Positions 17,864 to 27,253 of a stretch of 64,000 nucleotides of DNA are shown here, piece by piece. Every line of letters starts with the position of its first letter. Within the stretch, counting starts at the first letter, position 1. The stretch covers positions 58,833-122,832 of the forward strand of contig DPDV01000012.1 in assembly GCA_003534295.1 (NCBI GenBank), given 5' to 3'. Position numbers and translations under genes: made by a program. The DNA is from Clostridiales bacterium. GTDB taxonomy: Bacteria > Bacillota > Clostridia > TANB77 > CAG-508. The notes under the pieces are model-generated. The model searched no databases, had not been told where the DNA came from, and was given only the letters and a program-made list of their open reading frames with translations.

Positions 17864-17889
17864 AATAGTTTATCCTTTTCTAAACTATT
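17864..17889 (-). promoter_or_regulatory. Terminator-like hairpin in the rnj leader
   Basis: AATAGTTTA pairs with TAAACTATT around an 8-nt loop and is followed by a T-run on the minus strand, 47 nt before the rnj start. It could stop transcription early or serve as a processing site. The rest of the 341-bp rnj-hup gap (17818-18158) contains the promoter, the hup terminator and a GGTAAC/GTTACC inverted repeat at about 18046-18061; nothing else is seen. Confidence 0.5.
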
Positions 17890-18060
17890 ATAATTACAAA
17901 ATATTTATATTTAATTTTACAATAGAAATCAAATATGTTTATATTATTTTCCGCACAAACCAAACATATTTTACCACTTTAAATATTTAATATTCCGATT
18001 ATACTTTAATTTTATATATATAAATCTCTTCTTTACCATTTTGGGTAACAACTGTTACCT

Positions 18061-18089
18061 ATTATACACTTTTTTCTTTGCATTGTCAA
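18061..18089 (-). promoter_or_regulatory. Consensus promoter of rnj
   Basis: Perfect TTGACA (18084-18089) and TATAAT (18061-18066), 17-nt spacer. A GGTAAC/GTTACC inverted repeat lies directly at the expected start site. Confidence 0.85.
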
Positions 18090-18097
18090 ATTTAAAA

Positions 18098-18121
18098 AAG
18101 ATACGGCTTTTGCCATATCTT
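18098..18121 (-). terminator. hup terminator
   Basis: AAGATATGGC and GCCGTATCTT (minus strand) form a 10-bp stem with one G-T pair and a 4-nt loop, followed by a T-run. It lies 37 bp after the hup stop and just before the rnj promoter. Confidence 0.8.
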
Positions 18122-18158
18122 TTATATGAATTCATATAATTTATATAAATTTCAAATC

Positions 18159-18437
18159 TTATTTTTTATTTACTAAATCTTTTAAAGCTTTTCCTGCTTT
18201 GAATACAGGTGCTTTAGATGCAGGTATTTTTATTTCTTCTTTAGTTTGTGGGTTTCTTCCCTTTCTAGCAGCTCTTTTTCTTACTTCGAAAGATCCAAAT
18301 CCAACTAATTGAACTTTATCTCCTTTTGCTAATGTCTCTGATACAACATTTACAAATGCATTTAATGTTGCTTCAGCATCTTTTTTTGTTTCTCCTGTTT
18401 TAGCTGCAATAGCTGCAATCAATTCTGTTTTGTTCAT
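18159..18437 (-). CDS. hup: DNA-binding protein HU
   Basis: 92 residues, the standard size. Small nucleoid protein that bends and compacts DNA as a dimer. MNKTELIAAIAAKTG at the start, GFGSFEVRKRAARKGRNPQT in the beta-arm region and a KAGKALKDLVN end are all typical. AGGAGG site. Single-gene unit with its own terminator. Confidence 0.96.
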   Translation of the reverse strand: MNKTELIAAIAAKTGETKKDAEATLNAFVNVVSETLAKGDKVQLVGFGSFEVRKRAARKGRNPQTKEEIKIPASKAPVFKAGKALKDLVNKK

Positions 18438-18597
18438 TTTTATTACCTCCTATAAGATTTCAAATATGTAGACAATGCAATCTACTATTAACATTATTCG
18501 CCAAAGTTCCTTAAAATCCTTCTTTTTTTATGCCAAATTTTCCGAAAGTCTACATTTCACTAGCTTTACCAGTTTTTTCTTTTCAAAACTCCTCATT

Positions 18598-20235
18598 TTA
18601 CTGCTTTTCAAGGTTTAGAATTTCAAGTATCTTTTTACCAAATGGAATCATTTTTATATTATCCTTGTCTAATATTTTAAAAACAATAATAAAAATTCCG
18701 TATATTAATATGGCAAAGCCAATTGCTAATATTATGCTTAATTTGTCGCTAAATATACTTAAACATTTATTATATGTGTATATTGCACCAATTATCATAA
18801 TTGTTGTTGCCATTAATGGCTTAATCACAAAAGTTGATAATTCTAATTTTAATTTTATTGTTTTTCTTAATACTGCATAATCTATTATTACTGCAACCAT
18901 ATGACAAATTACTGTTGAAACAGTGGCTCCATTAATTCCACCTAATATAAATACGTTTGGATCTATTTTTATAAGTATTAAATTTAATATTAGTTTTATA
19001 ACTACTCCAACTGTTAAAGCTATTGCTGGTACTATTACTTTACCTAATCCTTGCAAAACTCCACTAATTGTTTGTTCTAAAACTATAAATATAATTGAAA
19101 CTGCACTTATTTGTAATACAATCGCACCATTGCTTTGATTTGGAAAAAGTAATTTTAAAATTGGTTTTCCAAAGAATATCAGTCCCGCCATACATGGCAG
19201 TCCCATTAATATTGTTAGTAAAATTGAAAATGATACTCTTTTTTTTATTGTTTCTGAATCTCCCATGGCTTTAGAATATGCTATTGTTGGTATCAAACTT
19301 GTTGTAAGTGCCACATTAAATGACATTGGTAACACTACAAGAGTATCTACCTTACCACTTAATATTCCATATTGGATTTTTGCTTCATTTTCACTTAAAA
19401 AGTTTTTTAATCCTCTAACTACTGTTATTGAGTCTATGCTTTTATTTAATGACCCCAGTATAGAGGTTAGTGACATTGGTATAGATACTGTTAATACTTC
19501 TTTAATTGTGCTTAAAATTCTAGTGTATTTATATTTTTTTGTTTTGATTAGTTCTTTGGCTATTTCTTTTTTTATTGTTTTATAATAAATATATAAATAC
19601 CAAAATCCCACAGAAGTTGCTAAGGTTGTAGCTAGATTTGCTCCTGCAGCCATTATTGTTGTATTTATTCCTGAGGTCATTGCTAATAATTCTACAACAA
19701 TAATGGTAAATACCATTTTAAATAATTGTTCTATTGTTTGAGAATTTGCTGTTACTTTTACATTATTTCTGCCATTAAAGTACCCTCTAATTACACTAAT
19801 TAATGTAACAAAAAATATTGATGGAGATAGTGCTACTAAGGAATATTCTGCTTCTGGAATTTGTAGCCATTTTTCTGCTATAATTTCTGCTCCTAAAAAA
19901 AGTATTAATGAACATGTAAACCCGATTAGTGCAAATGTTACAAACGCAATTTTAAATGTTTTATGTGCTCCTTTGTTATCTCCTATTGCCAATTTTTCTG
20001 ACACTAATTTTGCTATGGCATTTGGTATTCCAACAGACGAAAATGTAAGCAATAAAGCATATATTTGAAATCCACTTGAATATATTGCATTTCCAGTGTC
20101 TCCAAATCCCTGTTTATTCGTTAAATATACTCTGTATATTAGTCCTAATATTTTAATTAGAATATGTGAAATCATTAGAACTAATACTCCACCCATAAAG
20201 CTTTCTTTTTTTAATTTCTTTTTATTTTTCATCAA
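18598..20235 (-). CDS. MurJ/SpoVB-like lipid flippase (MOP superfamily)
   Basis: 545 residues with about 14 transmembrane helices and the polysaccharide-biosynthesis layout of the SpoVB/MurJ group: a SFMGGVLVLMISHILIKI start, a YFNGRNN loop, and a second half with an ISGVLQGLGK segment. Members flip lipid-linked sugar precursors such as lipid II; SpoVB acts in the spore cortex. Which substrate this copy moves cannot be told. Not linked to cell-wall genes here; the next upstream gene is the divergent VirD4-like gene, 167 bp away. Confidence 0.82.
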   Translation of the reverse strand: MMKNKKKLKKESFMGGVLVLMISHILIKILGLIYRVYLTNKQGFGDTGNAIYSSGFQIYALLLTFSSVGIPNAIAKLVSEKLAIGDNKGAHKTFKIAFVTFALIGFTCSLILFLGAEIIAEKWLQIPEAEYSLVALSPSIFFVTLISVIRGYFNGRNNVKVTANSQTIEQLFKMVFTIIVVELLAMTSGINTTIMAAGANLATTLATSVGFWYLYIYYKTIKKEIAKELIKTKKYKYTRILSTIKEVLTVSIPMSLTSILGSLNKSIDSITVVRGLKNFLSENEAKIQYGILSGKVDTLVVLPMSFNVALTTSLIPTIAYSKAMGDSETIKKRVSFSILLTILMGLPCMAGLIFFGKPILKLLFPNQSNGAIVLQISAVSIIFIVLEQTISGVLQGLGKVIVPAIALTVGVVIKLILNLILIKIDPNVFILGGINGATVSTVICHMVAVIIDYAVLRKTIKLKLELSTFVIKPLMATTIMIIGAIYTYNKCLSIFSDKLSIILAIGFAILIYGIFIIVFKILDKDNIKMIPFGKKILEILNLEKQ

Positions 20236-20334
20236 TTACCTCTTGCACAAATATATTCTGTTTTTTTTCTTTTATGAATTTTTAATTTCAAGTCTGACTA
20301 GTAAAATTTTGAGAGGATTTTTTTGTCAAAAGTC

Positions 20335-20363
20335 TTGTTTTTTTGCTGATTTTGTAGGATAAT
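20335..20363 (+). promoter_or_regulatory. Candidate promoter of the VirD4-like gene
   Basis: TTGTTT at 20335-20340 and GATAAT at 20358-20363, 17-nt spacer, about 40 nt before the GTG start. The -35 box is weak. Confidence 0.4.
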
Positions 20364-20402
20364 ATATATGTAAGGTTAGATTTAATGAAAGTGGTGGAAT
20401 AA

Positions 20403-22745
20403 GTGAAATTATTTGATAAGTTTTTAAAACTACTAAAGACAGATAGAAACACATTTATGACTTATATTTTAACAATAATATCTTTTTACATATTAGTAGA
20501 CAGAGTAGTAGAAATGCTGTTTATTATTTTTACGGGAGTTTCTTATTCATATTGGGGACCTGTAAAATATACACTCGCCATAGCTTGTGTATCTTTTGCA
20601 TTTTTCTTTTCTTCTGGTTCTAAATTCGCTAGAGCAGATATTAATAAGTTAAGAATATTTCATACATTTATAGTTAGCTTTTATATAGTATGTATTTCTG
20701 CATTAGTTCAATGGCTAAATGCAATTATATGGCTAGGCTTATTGTCTTTGCCTAATTTTGTTGAGCTTGTAACAGATTTTTCATATTTATTTAAGCCTGC
20801 ATTCACTGCATTAGGAATATATATACCTCTTGTAACATTTTATAAAGTTATTAAATGGCTTATATTCTCTATTAATGATGTTAAAGACATTAGAGATTCT
20901 ATATTTGATTATGGCGGTATTGATTTATCTGCAAAACCAGAAGGTGTTGGAAACTTTACATGTGAAGTAAAAGTTTGTATGAACACGGAAAGTGGTGAAG
21001 ATGTAAAAATACCTGAAGCTAAACGTTTTGAATCTTTACTTGTTGTTGGTGTTTCCGGTTCTGGAAAAACAGCTACAATTTATGAACCAATGATAGCAAG
21101 AGATTTTGAAAAGAAATATTTCTTTAGAGAAGTTGCGAAAGAAATGGGATTTACTGCATTAAAAACAGGTATTGCTACATTAACATATCCATACTCAAAT
21201 GATTATTTAAATAAAAACTTCTCATTATCTTTGTTAACGCCAAATCCTGACAAACTTGATATTTACAAAGCATATATGAAAAAAATGACAATTTCTTCTT
21301 CTGGAAGTCGATTTGTTTATAAAGATTTAGGATTAACGTATATGGCTCCTGACCCAGATACAATAGAAACTATGGCAGGAGTTGCAAAAAACTTTAGTTT
21401 ACCAGTAAATATTATTGATCCTAATAACTCTGATTCTGTTGGATTAAATCCATTTATATATAAAGACCCTATAAAAACTGGTATTGCAATTTCCTCTGTA
21501 TTAAAAGGATTATTTGCAACGAACAGACCTGATTTAAGTTTAGCATTTAGAGAAAATGCAGCAATACAAATATTAGAAAATCTTTCTATTTTATTAAAAG
21601 AGATGTATCCAAGATTGCATGAAGGTTCATTACCCAATTTAGAAGATTTACTAAATATGTTAAACGATTTTAGTCTAGTTGAAGAAATGACAGAGCAAAT
21701 GAAACAAATACCAGAACTTGCAGATAAATATAAAATATTAATTAGATATATGGAAAACAATTTCTATGCAAATAGTACAGACTTAAATAATACAAAAACT
21801 TCTGTATTTACTGCTTCTGCAGAGTTAGACAATTTGTTAAGATATCCAGGTGTTAAAAATATATTGTGTAATAGAACAAACAATTTGGATTTTGACAAAG
21901 CATTAGAAAAAGGAGAAATTACTTTATTATGCACAAGAAGAGGAGATTTAGGACCTAATGCACATAAGGCTTTCGGTTTATTCTTTATATTATTAATGCA
22001 ACAATCTATTTTATCACGTCCAGGAAATGACACTACTAGAATTCCACATTTCTTGTATATAGATACCTTCCCAGACTTTATATGTAAAGCAACAGAGCCA
22101 ATATTCACAGTTTATAGAAAATACAAAGTTGCAACGGTATTAGATTCCCAAAATTTATCTCAATTAGAAGGTGAAGGGAATTCCTCAAATGGTCCTGGCA
22201 AACACTTTAGAGATACAATATTAGCTAACTGTGTTAATAAAATAATTTTTGGAAATGCTTTACCAGAAGACCTTCCATGGTGGGAACAAGAATTACAAAC
22301 AAAAAGAGAATGGCAATGGAAAAAAAGCTATCAAATGGATCCATCAAAAAAGGATTATGGATATGATTCTAAAGCATCAGACATTGGCTTTAACTGGATA
22401 CCTAACTTTAAAACAGGCAAGATAAAATCTTTAAAAAGTAATCAAATTATTTTTAAAGTTAAAAATCTAAAAGGTCAAAGCGTTGTAGATAAAGGTAAGG
22501 TTGAAAAGCTTGAATCTAAATATAAAGAACCTCATAAAGTAAAAGAATTTAATTTTGATAAATTTACCAGCGGAATATCTCAAGAAGCAAAAATTAAAGA
22601 AAAAGCTCGTAAAGCTATTAAAAAACGTTTAGACGATGATTATAATGATGATGACCCAATCAAAATAGACACTTCTGATTCTAGCTTCTTATTTGATAAT
22701 GAAGATGCTATTATAGTAGATTTAAAAAAAGGAAATAGCAATTAA
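20403..22745 (+). CDS. VirD4/TraG-like coupling ATPase
   Basis: 780 residues starting at GTG with GGTGG upstream. Three or four N-terminal transmembrane helices (to about 155) precede a cytoplasmic ATPase region: Walker A VGVSGSGKT (215-223), a conserved IDP-N-SVGLNPF segment (338-351), ENAAIQ, then LYIDTFPDF (551-559) and a LDSQNLSQL segment (580-588). This is the plan of type IV coupling proteins, which bring substrates to the secretion channel. Odd point: the Walker B acidic pair is Asp554-Thr555 instead of the usual Asp-Glu. The C-terminal 150 residues are Lys/Asp-rich. It is the only plus-strand gene between the pilins and 36 kb and stands alone with its own terminator. Confidence 0.82.
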   Translation: MKLFDKFLKLLKTDRNTFMTYILTIISFYILVDRVVEMLFIIFTGVSYSYWGPVKYTLAIACVSFAFFFSSGSKFARADINKLRIFHTFIVSFYIVCISALVQWLNAIIWLGLLSLPNFVELVTDFSYLFKPAFTALGIYIPLVTFYKVIKWLIFSINDVKDIRDSIFDYGGIDLSAKPEGVGNFTCEVKVCMNTESGEDVKIPEAKRFESLLVVGVSGSGKTATIYEPMIARDFEKKYFFREVAKEMGFTALKTGIATLTYPYSNDYLNKNFSLSLLTPNPDKLDIYKAYMKKMTISSSGSRFVYKDLGLTYMAPDPDTIETMAGVAKNFSLPVNIIDPNNSDSVGLNPFIYKDPIKTGIAISSVLKGLFATNRPDLSLAFRENAAIQILENLSILLKEMYPRLHEGSLPNLEDLLNMLNDFSLVEEMTEQMKQIPELADKYKILIRYMENNFYANSTDLNNTKTSVFTASAELDNLLRYPGVKNILCNRTNNLDFDKALEKGEITLLCTRRGDLGPNAHKAFGLFFILLMQQSILSRPGNDTTRIPHFLYIDTFPDFICKATEPIFTVYRKYKVATVLDSQNLSQLEGEGNSSNGPGKHFRDTILANCVNKIIFGNALPEDLPWWEQELQTKREWQWKKSYQMDPSKKDYGYDSKASDIGFNWIPNFKTGKIKSLKSNQIIFKVKNLKGQSVVDKGKVEKLESKYKEPHKVKEFNFDKFTSGISQEAKIKEKARKAIKKRLDDDYNDDDPIKIDTSDSSFLFDNEDAIIVDLKKGNSN

Positions 22746-22754
22746 TAGGAGAAA

Positions 22755-22784
22755 AGAAACCATATAGTAATTTATATGGCTTCT
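22755..22784. terminator. Terminator after the VirD4-like gene
   Basis: AGAAACCATATA pairs with TATATGGCTTCT (one mismatch) and is followed by a T-run on the plus strand. It lies between two convergent genes. Confidence 0.75.
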
Positions 22785-22796
22785 TTTTTTATGTAT

Positions 22797-24056
22797 TTAT
22801 TTAATTTTTCTTGCTTCTAAATAATATCTTTTATCATAGCTATGTCCCATTGAAAATGTTTTTCTTGGTAATGCTCCATCTAGTATAACAGTTTTAAATA
22901 ATTCTGATTTATGCATATTTGGTAATAAAAATCCTATATTTCCTTCTTGTTCTCCTAATTTTTCTGTTGTCTCTTCTCCATGTATATAGTCTACTTTTCC
23001 TCCATTTTTCTTTAAATATTCGTCTATAAACATTTGTAGGCTACCTACTGCCAAATTAGATTTAGGATTTTTTATAACTATTTTTCCTTTTTTACCTTTA
23101 TATACATATTGTATTACTTGTCCCTCTCCTTCTTCTGATGTTTCGTAGAATTTCTTTAATTCCTCCATCATGTGTTCTGGGTTAATTCCAAATACTACTC
23201 TATGTATTGGTTCAAAGTCAAGTGCATCACTATGTAAGTTAACAACCTCTACTAATGCATATCTTGCTGGATGGTTCTCGTATTCTTCCTTTGTCAATGT
23301 TTTCTTTAAATTTTCATAGCATGTTTTTGCTGTTGCTAATGAGTGGTTTCCATCTCCTACAGAGAATAATAGGACTCCTTTATCTTTTACATTGTATTTT
23401 TGCTCAAACTTTTCTTTATCTGCTAATTCCCCTATTCCTTCTAACACTTTTTCTATAAGTTCATCATTAAGCTTATATCCTTTAATATGTCCACCATTTT
23501 TCATTAGATCTGTATCATATACCTTATCTGCCTCACTTACTTTATCTGTTAGTCCTTCTATTATTTCTTTTTTATCATCATCAATTAATAACATTATATG
23601 AGGTAATTCTAATGGAGCATTTTCTCTAACTTTTACTCTTGGTGGTATTCTCTCTAATACAGTTCCTTCTGTTGCTCTTATCAATGTTTGAGAATCTTTA
23701 GCAAAAGAATAATCTTCTAAATCTACTTTTCCCATTAGCCCTTTTCTTATTCTGCCATCTGCTTGAGTTCTTTCTACATATATTAAACTATCTTTTAAAG
23801 TTCTAAAGAAATTATTATTAATTAATTTTTTCATTTCTTCATTAACTTCTGCTATTTTTTCTGCAACATTATCTTCTTCCAAGTATATTTCTGGTAATGT
23901 TACTTTTAGAGTTGATGGTTCGTCTCCAACAATTTTAGTTACATCCTCCCAGTATTCTGGCTCTGATGTGTATTGATCACATGCTATAACAGCCCATTTG
24001 CTCATATCTGCGTTTTCTGGCAATAATATGTCAGCTTTTGAAAATGGTATTTTCAT
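22797..24056 (-). CDS. DUF1015 family protein
   Basis: 419 residues matching the widespread DUF1015 family (CDQYTSEPEYW near the start, GDGNHSLATAKTCYENLK in the middle, and a C-terminal GFLLPNMHKSELF segment). The biochemical role is unknown in the family; no membrane segments are seen. It ends 12 bp from the VirD4-like terminator on the opposite strand and lies downstream of the winged-helix gene on the minus strand, gap about 50 bp, so both may share a transcript. Confidence 0.85.
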   Translation of the reverse strand: MKIPFSKADILLPENADMSKWAVIACDQYTSEPEYWEDVTKIVGDEPSTLKVTLPEIYLEEDNVAEKIAEVNEEMKKLINNNFFRTLKDSLIYVERTQADGRIRKGLMGKVDLEDYSFAKDSQTLIRATEGTVLERIPPRVKVRENAPLELPHIMLLIDDDKKEIIEGLTDKVSEADKVYDTDLMKNGGHIKGYKLNDELIEKVLEGIGELADKEKFEQKYNVKDKGVLLFSVGDGNHSLATAKTCYENLKKTLTKEEYENHPARYALVEVVNLHSDALDFEPIHRVVFGINPEHMMEELKKFYETSEEGEGQVIQYVYKGKKGKIVIKNPKSNLAVGSLQMFIDEYLKKNGGKVDYIHGEETTEKLGEQEGNIGFLLPNMHKSELFKTVILDGALPRKTFSMGHSYDKRYYLEARKIK

Positions 24057-24107
24057 TTCTTCACATTCCTTTCTTTAAAATATATAAATTGAAAAATTTT
24101 TCAATTA

Positions 24108-25058
24108 TTAGCTTAATAATTTTATTTTTTCTGTAACCATTTGATACTTTTGTGTATCAGGGTCTAGTTTTATTGATACAAGTGTGTCTTCTAGTGTGTC
24201 TGAATTTTGCTTTAAGTCTGTTGTAAAATACAAATTTATTTTATCTATTTCTAATTTGTTTATAACTATATGTTTAAATGCTTCTGCTATATGTTTTTCG
24301 TCTTCACATACTATTATTAACTGTGGTAATGCCGTATATCCACAATCTCCCGGCACAAAGTTTTCATAGAAATCCTTGTACATTCTAATTTTATCTGTCA
24401 ATTTGTTTTGCCAATCATCTTCTCTTCTTATTACTTCAAATAAAAATTGTATTGATTTTTCGCCTTTGGTTAATTTTATTCCTCCACCTGATGCTTTAAA
24501 TACCTTGCCTAATGTTTTAGCTTTTAATGCTGGCTTTGGAGTATATGACTCATATGCCTTAACCTTATTTAAATATGCTATAATAACCTGATTTCCTGCT
24601 AGTCTTTTTTTTATCATGGCAACTGGTTTTGTATTATCTGTTGGTTGCCATTTACATTCTATTCCTCTTGAATCTAGCAAGTATTTTCCCATTTTTTCTA
24701 AGCAGTATATTCTATATATTCCCTTTCCATCTTGAGAGTCAAAATAATATCTGGTTAATATTTTTGACTTTACTAATTGTTCCAATTTATTATTCAATTT
24801 CTCTTGTGAACCTACATCTATTCCCTTTTTCTCTAGTATTTGTAATATTTGTCTAGAAGTAATAAATTCAAATTCGTTTACTATCTCTAAAATAGTAAAG
24901 TGTAATTCATTTATATGTCCTAAGTTTATCCTCTGTACTATTTGGCTCATTGATACATAACCATCTTTTCCATCAAATACTTTTATCTCTCCAGGTCTAA
25001 TTGCAAATGGAGAAACTGTTGCTTTTATTTCATTGTCTCTAACCATATTACTACTCAT
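24108..25058 (-). CDS. Winged-helix protein, possible Replic_Relax-like
   Basis: 316 residues. The first 120 residues read as a winged helix (FEFITSRQILQILEKKG, then LVKSKILTRYYF), and the second half has the layout of the replication-relaxation family (FEVIRREDDWQNKLTDKIRMYKDF, then LPQLIIVCEDEKHI). In conjugative plasmids such proteins act with the mobilisation machinery; that would fit the VirD4-like gene 1.4 kb away, but the assignment rests on reading alone. Two ATGs are possible: GAGAGGA directly abuts the first and lies 12 nt before the second (residue 5), so the start is uncertain. Confidence 0.6.
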   Translation of the reverse strand: MSSNMVRDNEIKATVSPFAIRPGEIKVFDGKDGYVSMSQIVQRINLGHINELHFTILEIVNEFEFITSRQILQILEKKGIDVGSQEKLNNKLEQLVKSKILTRYYFDSQDGKGIYRIYCLEKMGKYLLDSRGIECKWQPTDNTKPVAMIKKRLAGNQVIIAYLNKVKAYESYTPKPALKAKTLGKVFKASGGGIKLTKGEKSIQFLFEVIRREDDWQNKLTDKIRMYKDFYENFVPGDCGYTALPQLIIVCEDEKHIAEAFKHIVINKLEIDKINLYFTTDLKQNSDTLEDTLVSIKLDPDTQKYQMVTEKIKLLS

Positions 25059-25107
25059 TCCTCTCTTTATTAGATATAGCTATTTTATCACAAAATAGCA
25101 CATTTGT

Positions 25108-25824
25108 CTACTTTATTAGCTCCTTTATTTGACCGCTTTTTAAATACTTCCATTCTCCTAATTTCAAGTCTTTTACATTAATGTTTCCTATTCTACTTCT
25201 ATGTAGTGCCAATACTTTTTTTCCTATTGCATTACACATTTTTCTTACTTCTCTATTTTTTCCTTCATGTATTGTTATTTCTATTCTAGATATATCTTTT
25301 ACCTCGTCTATTTTTAATATTTTTACTTTTGCTTTTCCTGATATATAGTCATCTATTTTTACTCCTTTTTCAAGCATTTCTATTTCTTCTTTTGTAATTT
25401 TTCCTTTTAGAGTAACATTATATGCTTTTTCTATTTCATATTTTGGGTGAGTTACTTTATATATAAATTCTCCATCATTGCTTAAAATTAGTGCTCCTGA
25501 TGTATACATATCTAGTCTTCCTACAGGCACAATTTTTTCTTTGATTTTTATTAAATCTAGTACTGTATCTCTATTAAATTGATCTTTTACGGTTGTAACG
25601 TAACCTATTGGTTTATTTAATAAAATGTATACTTTTTCTTCTACTGTTGACACAGGTTTACCTTCAAAAGTAACCTTATCCTTTTCAATATCTATTTTTG
25701 TACCTAATTCTGTTACTGTTTTTCCGTTCACTTCAACTTTTCCCGCTAAAATATATTCCTCTGCCTTTCGTCTAGAGCATATACCACTATTAGCCAAAAA
25801 TTTTTGTAATCTAATTTGTTCCAT
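25108..25824 (-). CDS. rluB: RluB/RsuA-type pseudouridine synthase
   Basis: 238 residues. An S4 RNA-binding domain (1-60, RLQKFLANSGICSRRKAEEYI) is followed by the catalytic domain with the VGRLDMYTSGALI motif that holds the catalytic Asp. Enzymes of this group convert uridine to pseudouridine in rRNA; the RluB subgroup acts on 23S rRNA. RluB versus RsuA/RluE cannot be settled without alignment. It follows the rluD-type gene by 20 bp. Confidence 0.88.
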   Translation of the reverse strand: MEQIRLQKFLANSGICSRRKAEEYILAGKVEVNGKTVTELGTKIDIEKDKVTFEGKPVSTVEEKVYILLNKPIGYVTTVKDQFNRDTVLDLIKIKEKIVPVGRLDMYTSGALILSNDGEFIYKVTHPKYEIEKAYNVTLKGKITKEEIEMLEKGVKIDDYISGKAKVKILKIDEVKDISRIEITIHEGKNREVRKMCNAIGKKVLALHRSRIGNINVKDLKLGEWKYLKSGQIKELIK

Positions 25825-25844
25825 TTTTTTCCCTTCATTTTTAT

Positions 25845-26744
25845 CTATAATTTTTTTAATATTTCTTCAAAATACTGTGGCAGTGGGACTGTTAATTCCA
25901 TATGCTTATTTGTTATTGGATGCATAAATTCCAATTTATATGCATGAAGCATTTGTCCTTCTATACCAAACTCGTTTTTTCCATTTGAATATACTGCATC
26001 ACCCACTACTGGATACCCTATTTCTGCCATATGTACTCTTATTTGGTGAGTTCTTCCTGTTTCTATTTTTATTTCTAACAGTGTATATTTAGAATATCTT
26101 TTTAAAACTTTAAAATGTGTTATAGCTTGTTTTCCATTTTTTGTTACTGCCATTTTTTTTCTATCTTTTGTACTTCTTCCTATTGGCATATTAATTGTAG
26201 CCTCTTCTTCCGGCACATTCCCTCTTACAAGTGCAATATATGTTTTTTTTACATTTCTTTCTTTTATCTGTTCGCTCATATTTATATGTGCTTTATCATT
26301 TTTTGCCACTATTATTAGCCCTGAAGTATCTTTATCTAATCTATGTACAATACCAGGTCTTAATTCTCCACCAATACCAGACAAACTGTTTTTGCATATC
26401 GATAAAATTGCATTTACTAATGTACCATCTGGATTTCCATTTGCAGGATGAACAACCATTCCTTTTGGCTTATTTACCACAATTATATCACTATCCTCAT
26501 ATATTATATCTAATGGTATTTCTTGCGCCTTTAATTTAGTTTCTTTTGCTTCTGGTACATCTATACTAATATTATCATTTGCTTGAACCTTATATGAAAC
26601 TTTTTCTGATTTATCATTAACCAAAATATTGTTGCTTTCTATTAATTTTTTTATCATTGTTCTAGATAATTCGTTAAAATTCTCTGCTATATAAATGTCC
26701 AATCTTTTTCCCTTATCATTTTCATTTACTATTACATTTTTCAT
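25845..26744 (-). CDS. rluD: RluD-family pseudouridine synthase
   Basis: 299 residues: N-terminal S4 domain and the catalytic HRLDKDTSGLI motif, plus the GRTHQIRVHM segment. It modifies 23S rRNA uridines (RluC/RluD group). The gene begins one base after lspA ends, the common lspA-rluD order of Firmicutes, so the two are surely co-transcribed. Confidence 0.92.
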   Translation of the reverse strand: MKNVIVNENDKGKRLDIYIAENFNELSRTMIKKLIESNNILVNDKSEKVSYKVQANDNISIDVPEAKETKLKAQEIPLDIIYEDSDIIVVNKPKGMVVHPANGNPDGTLVNAILSICKNSLSGIGGELRPGIVHRLDKDTSGLIIVAKNDKAHINMSEQIKERNVKKTYIALVRGNVPEEEATINMPIGRSTKDRKKMAVTKNGKQAITHFKVLKRYSKYTLLEIKIETGRTHQIRVHMAEIGYPVVGDAVYSNGKNEFGIEGQMLHAYKLEFMHPITNKHMELTVPLPQYFEEILKKL

Positions 26745-26745
26745 T

Positions 26746-27237
26746 TTATTTTAGTTCCTTTTTTAAGTTTTTTAATTCTCTTGTTGTATATATTGCCATA
26801 TTTAATGCAAATGCTATCCATCCTATTACCACTAATATATCTGCTATATTAAAAGTTGGAAAATTAAATACTGGCGATATATCTATAAAGTCAATTACCC
26901 TTCCTCTAAATATTCTATCTATTAAATTTCCAAATCCTCCAGCTAAAATTAATGCTAACGAAATATTGGTAAATTTGTTTGTCATCTCTCTTTGTTTTAC
27001 CATAAATCTGATAATTATTATAATTATAAATATGCTTATTATAATATTACTAATTCCTCCATTTGAATTAATCCCAAATGCCACACCTTTATTCTCTACA
27101 TATGTAAAATTCAATATGTTCTGTATTACAGTTATTGAATTTTCTTTAATATTTGTTATTACTAACCATTTTGTTAATTGGTCAAATATTATTAATGTTA
27201 GTATTAATAATGTCAATAAAATTGCTCTTTTTTTCAT
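26746..27237 (-). CDS. lspA: Signal peptidase II (lipoprotein)
   Basis: 163 residues with four transmembrane helices. Cleaves the signal peptide of prolipoproteins in the membrane. The family signatures NFTYVENKGVAFGIN and GGFGNLIDRIFRGRVIDFIDI are present, with the catalytic Asp residues in NLIDR and in FNIADI. Standard length. Followed immediately by the rluD-type gene. Confidence 0.95.
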   Translation of the reverse strand: MKKRAILLTLLILTLIIFDQLTKWLVITNIKENSITVIQNILNFTYVENKGVAFGINSNGGISNIIISIFIIIIIIRFMVKQREMTNKFTNISLALILAGGFGNLIDRIFRGRVIDFIDISPVFNFPTFNIADILVVIGWIAFALNMAIYTTRELKNLKKELK

Positions 27238-27253
27238 TTATATAACCATTCCT

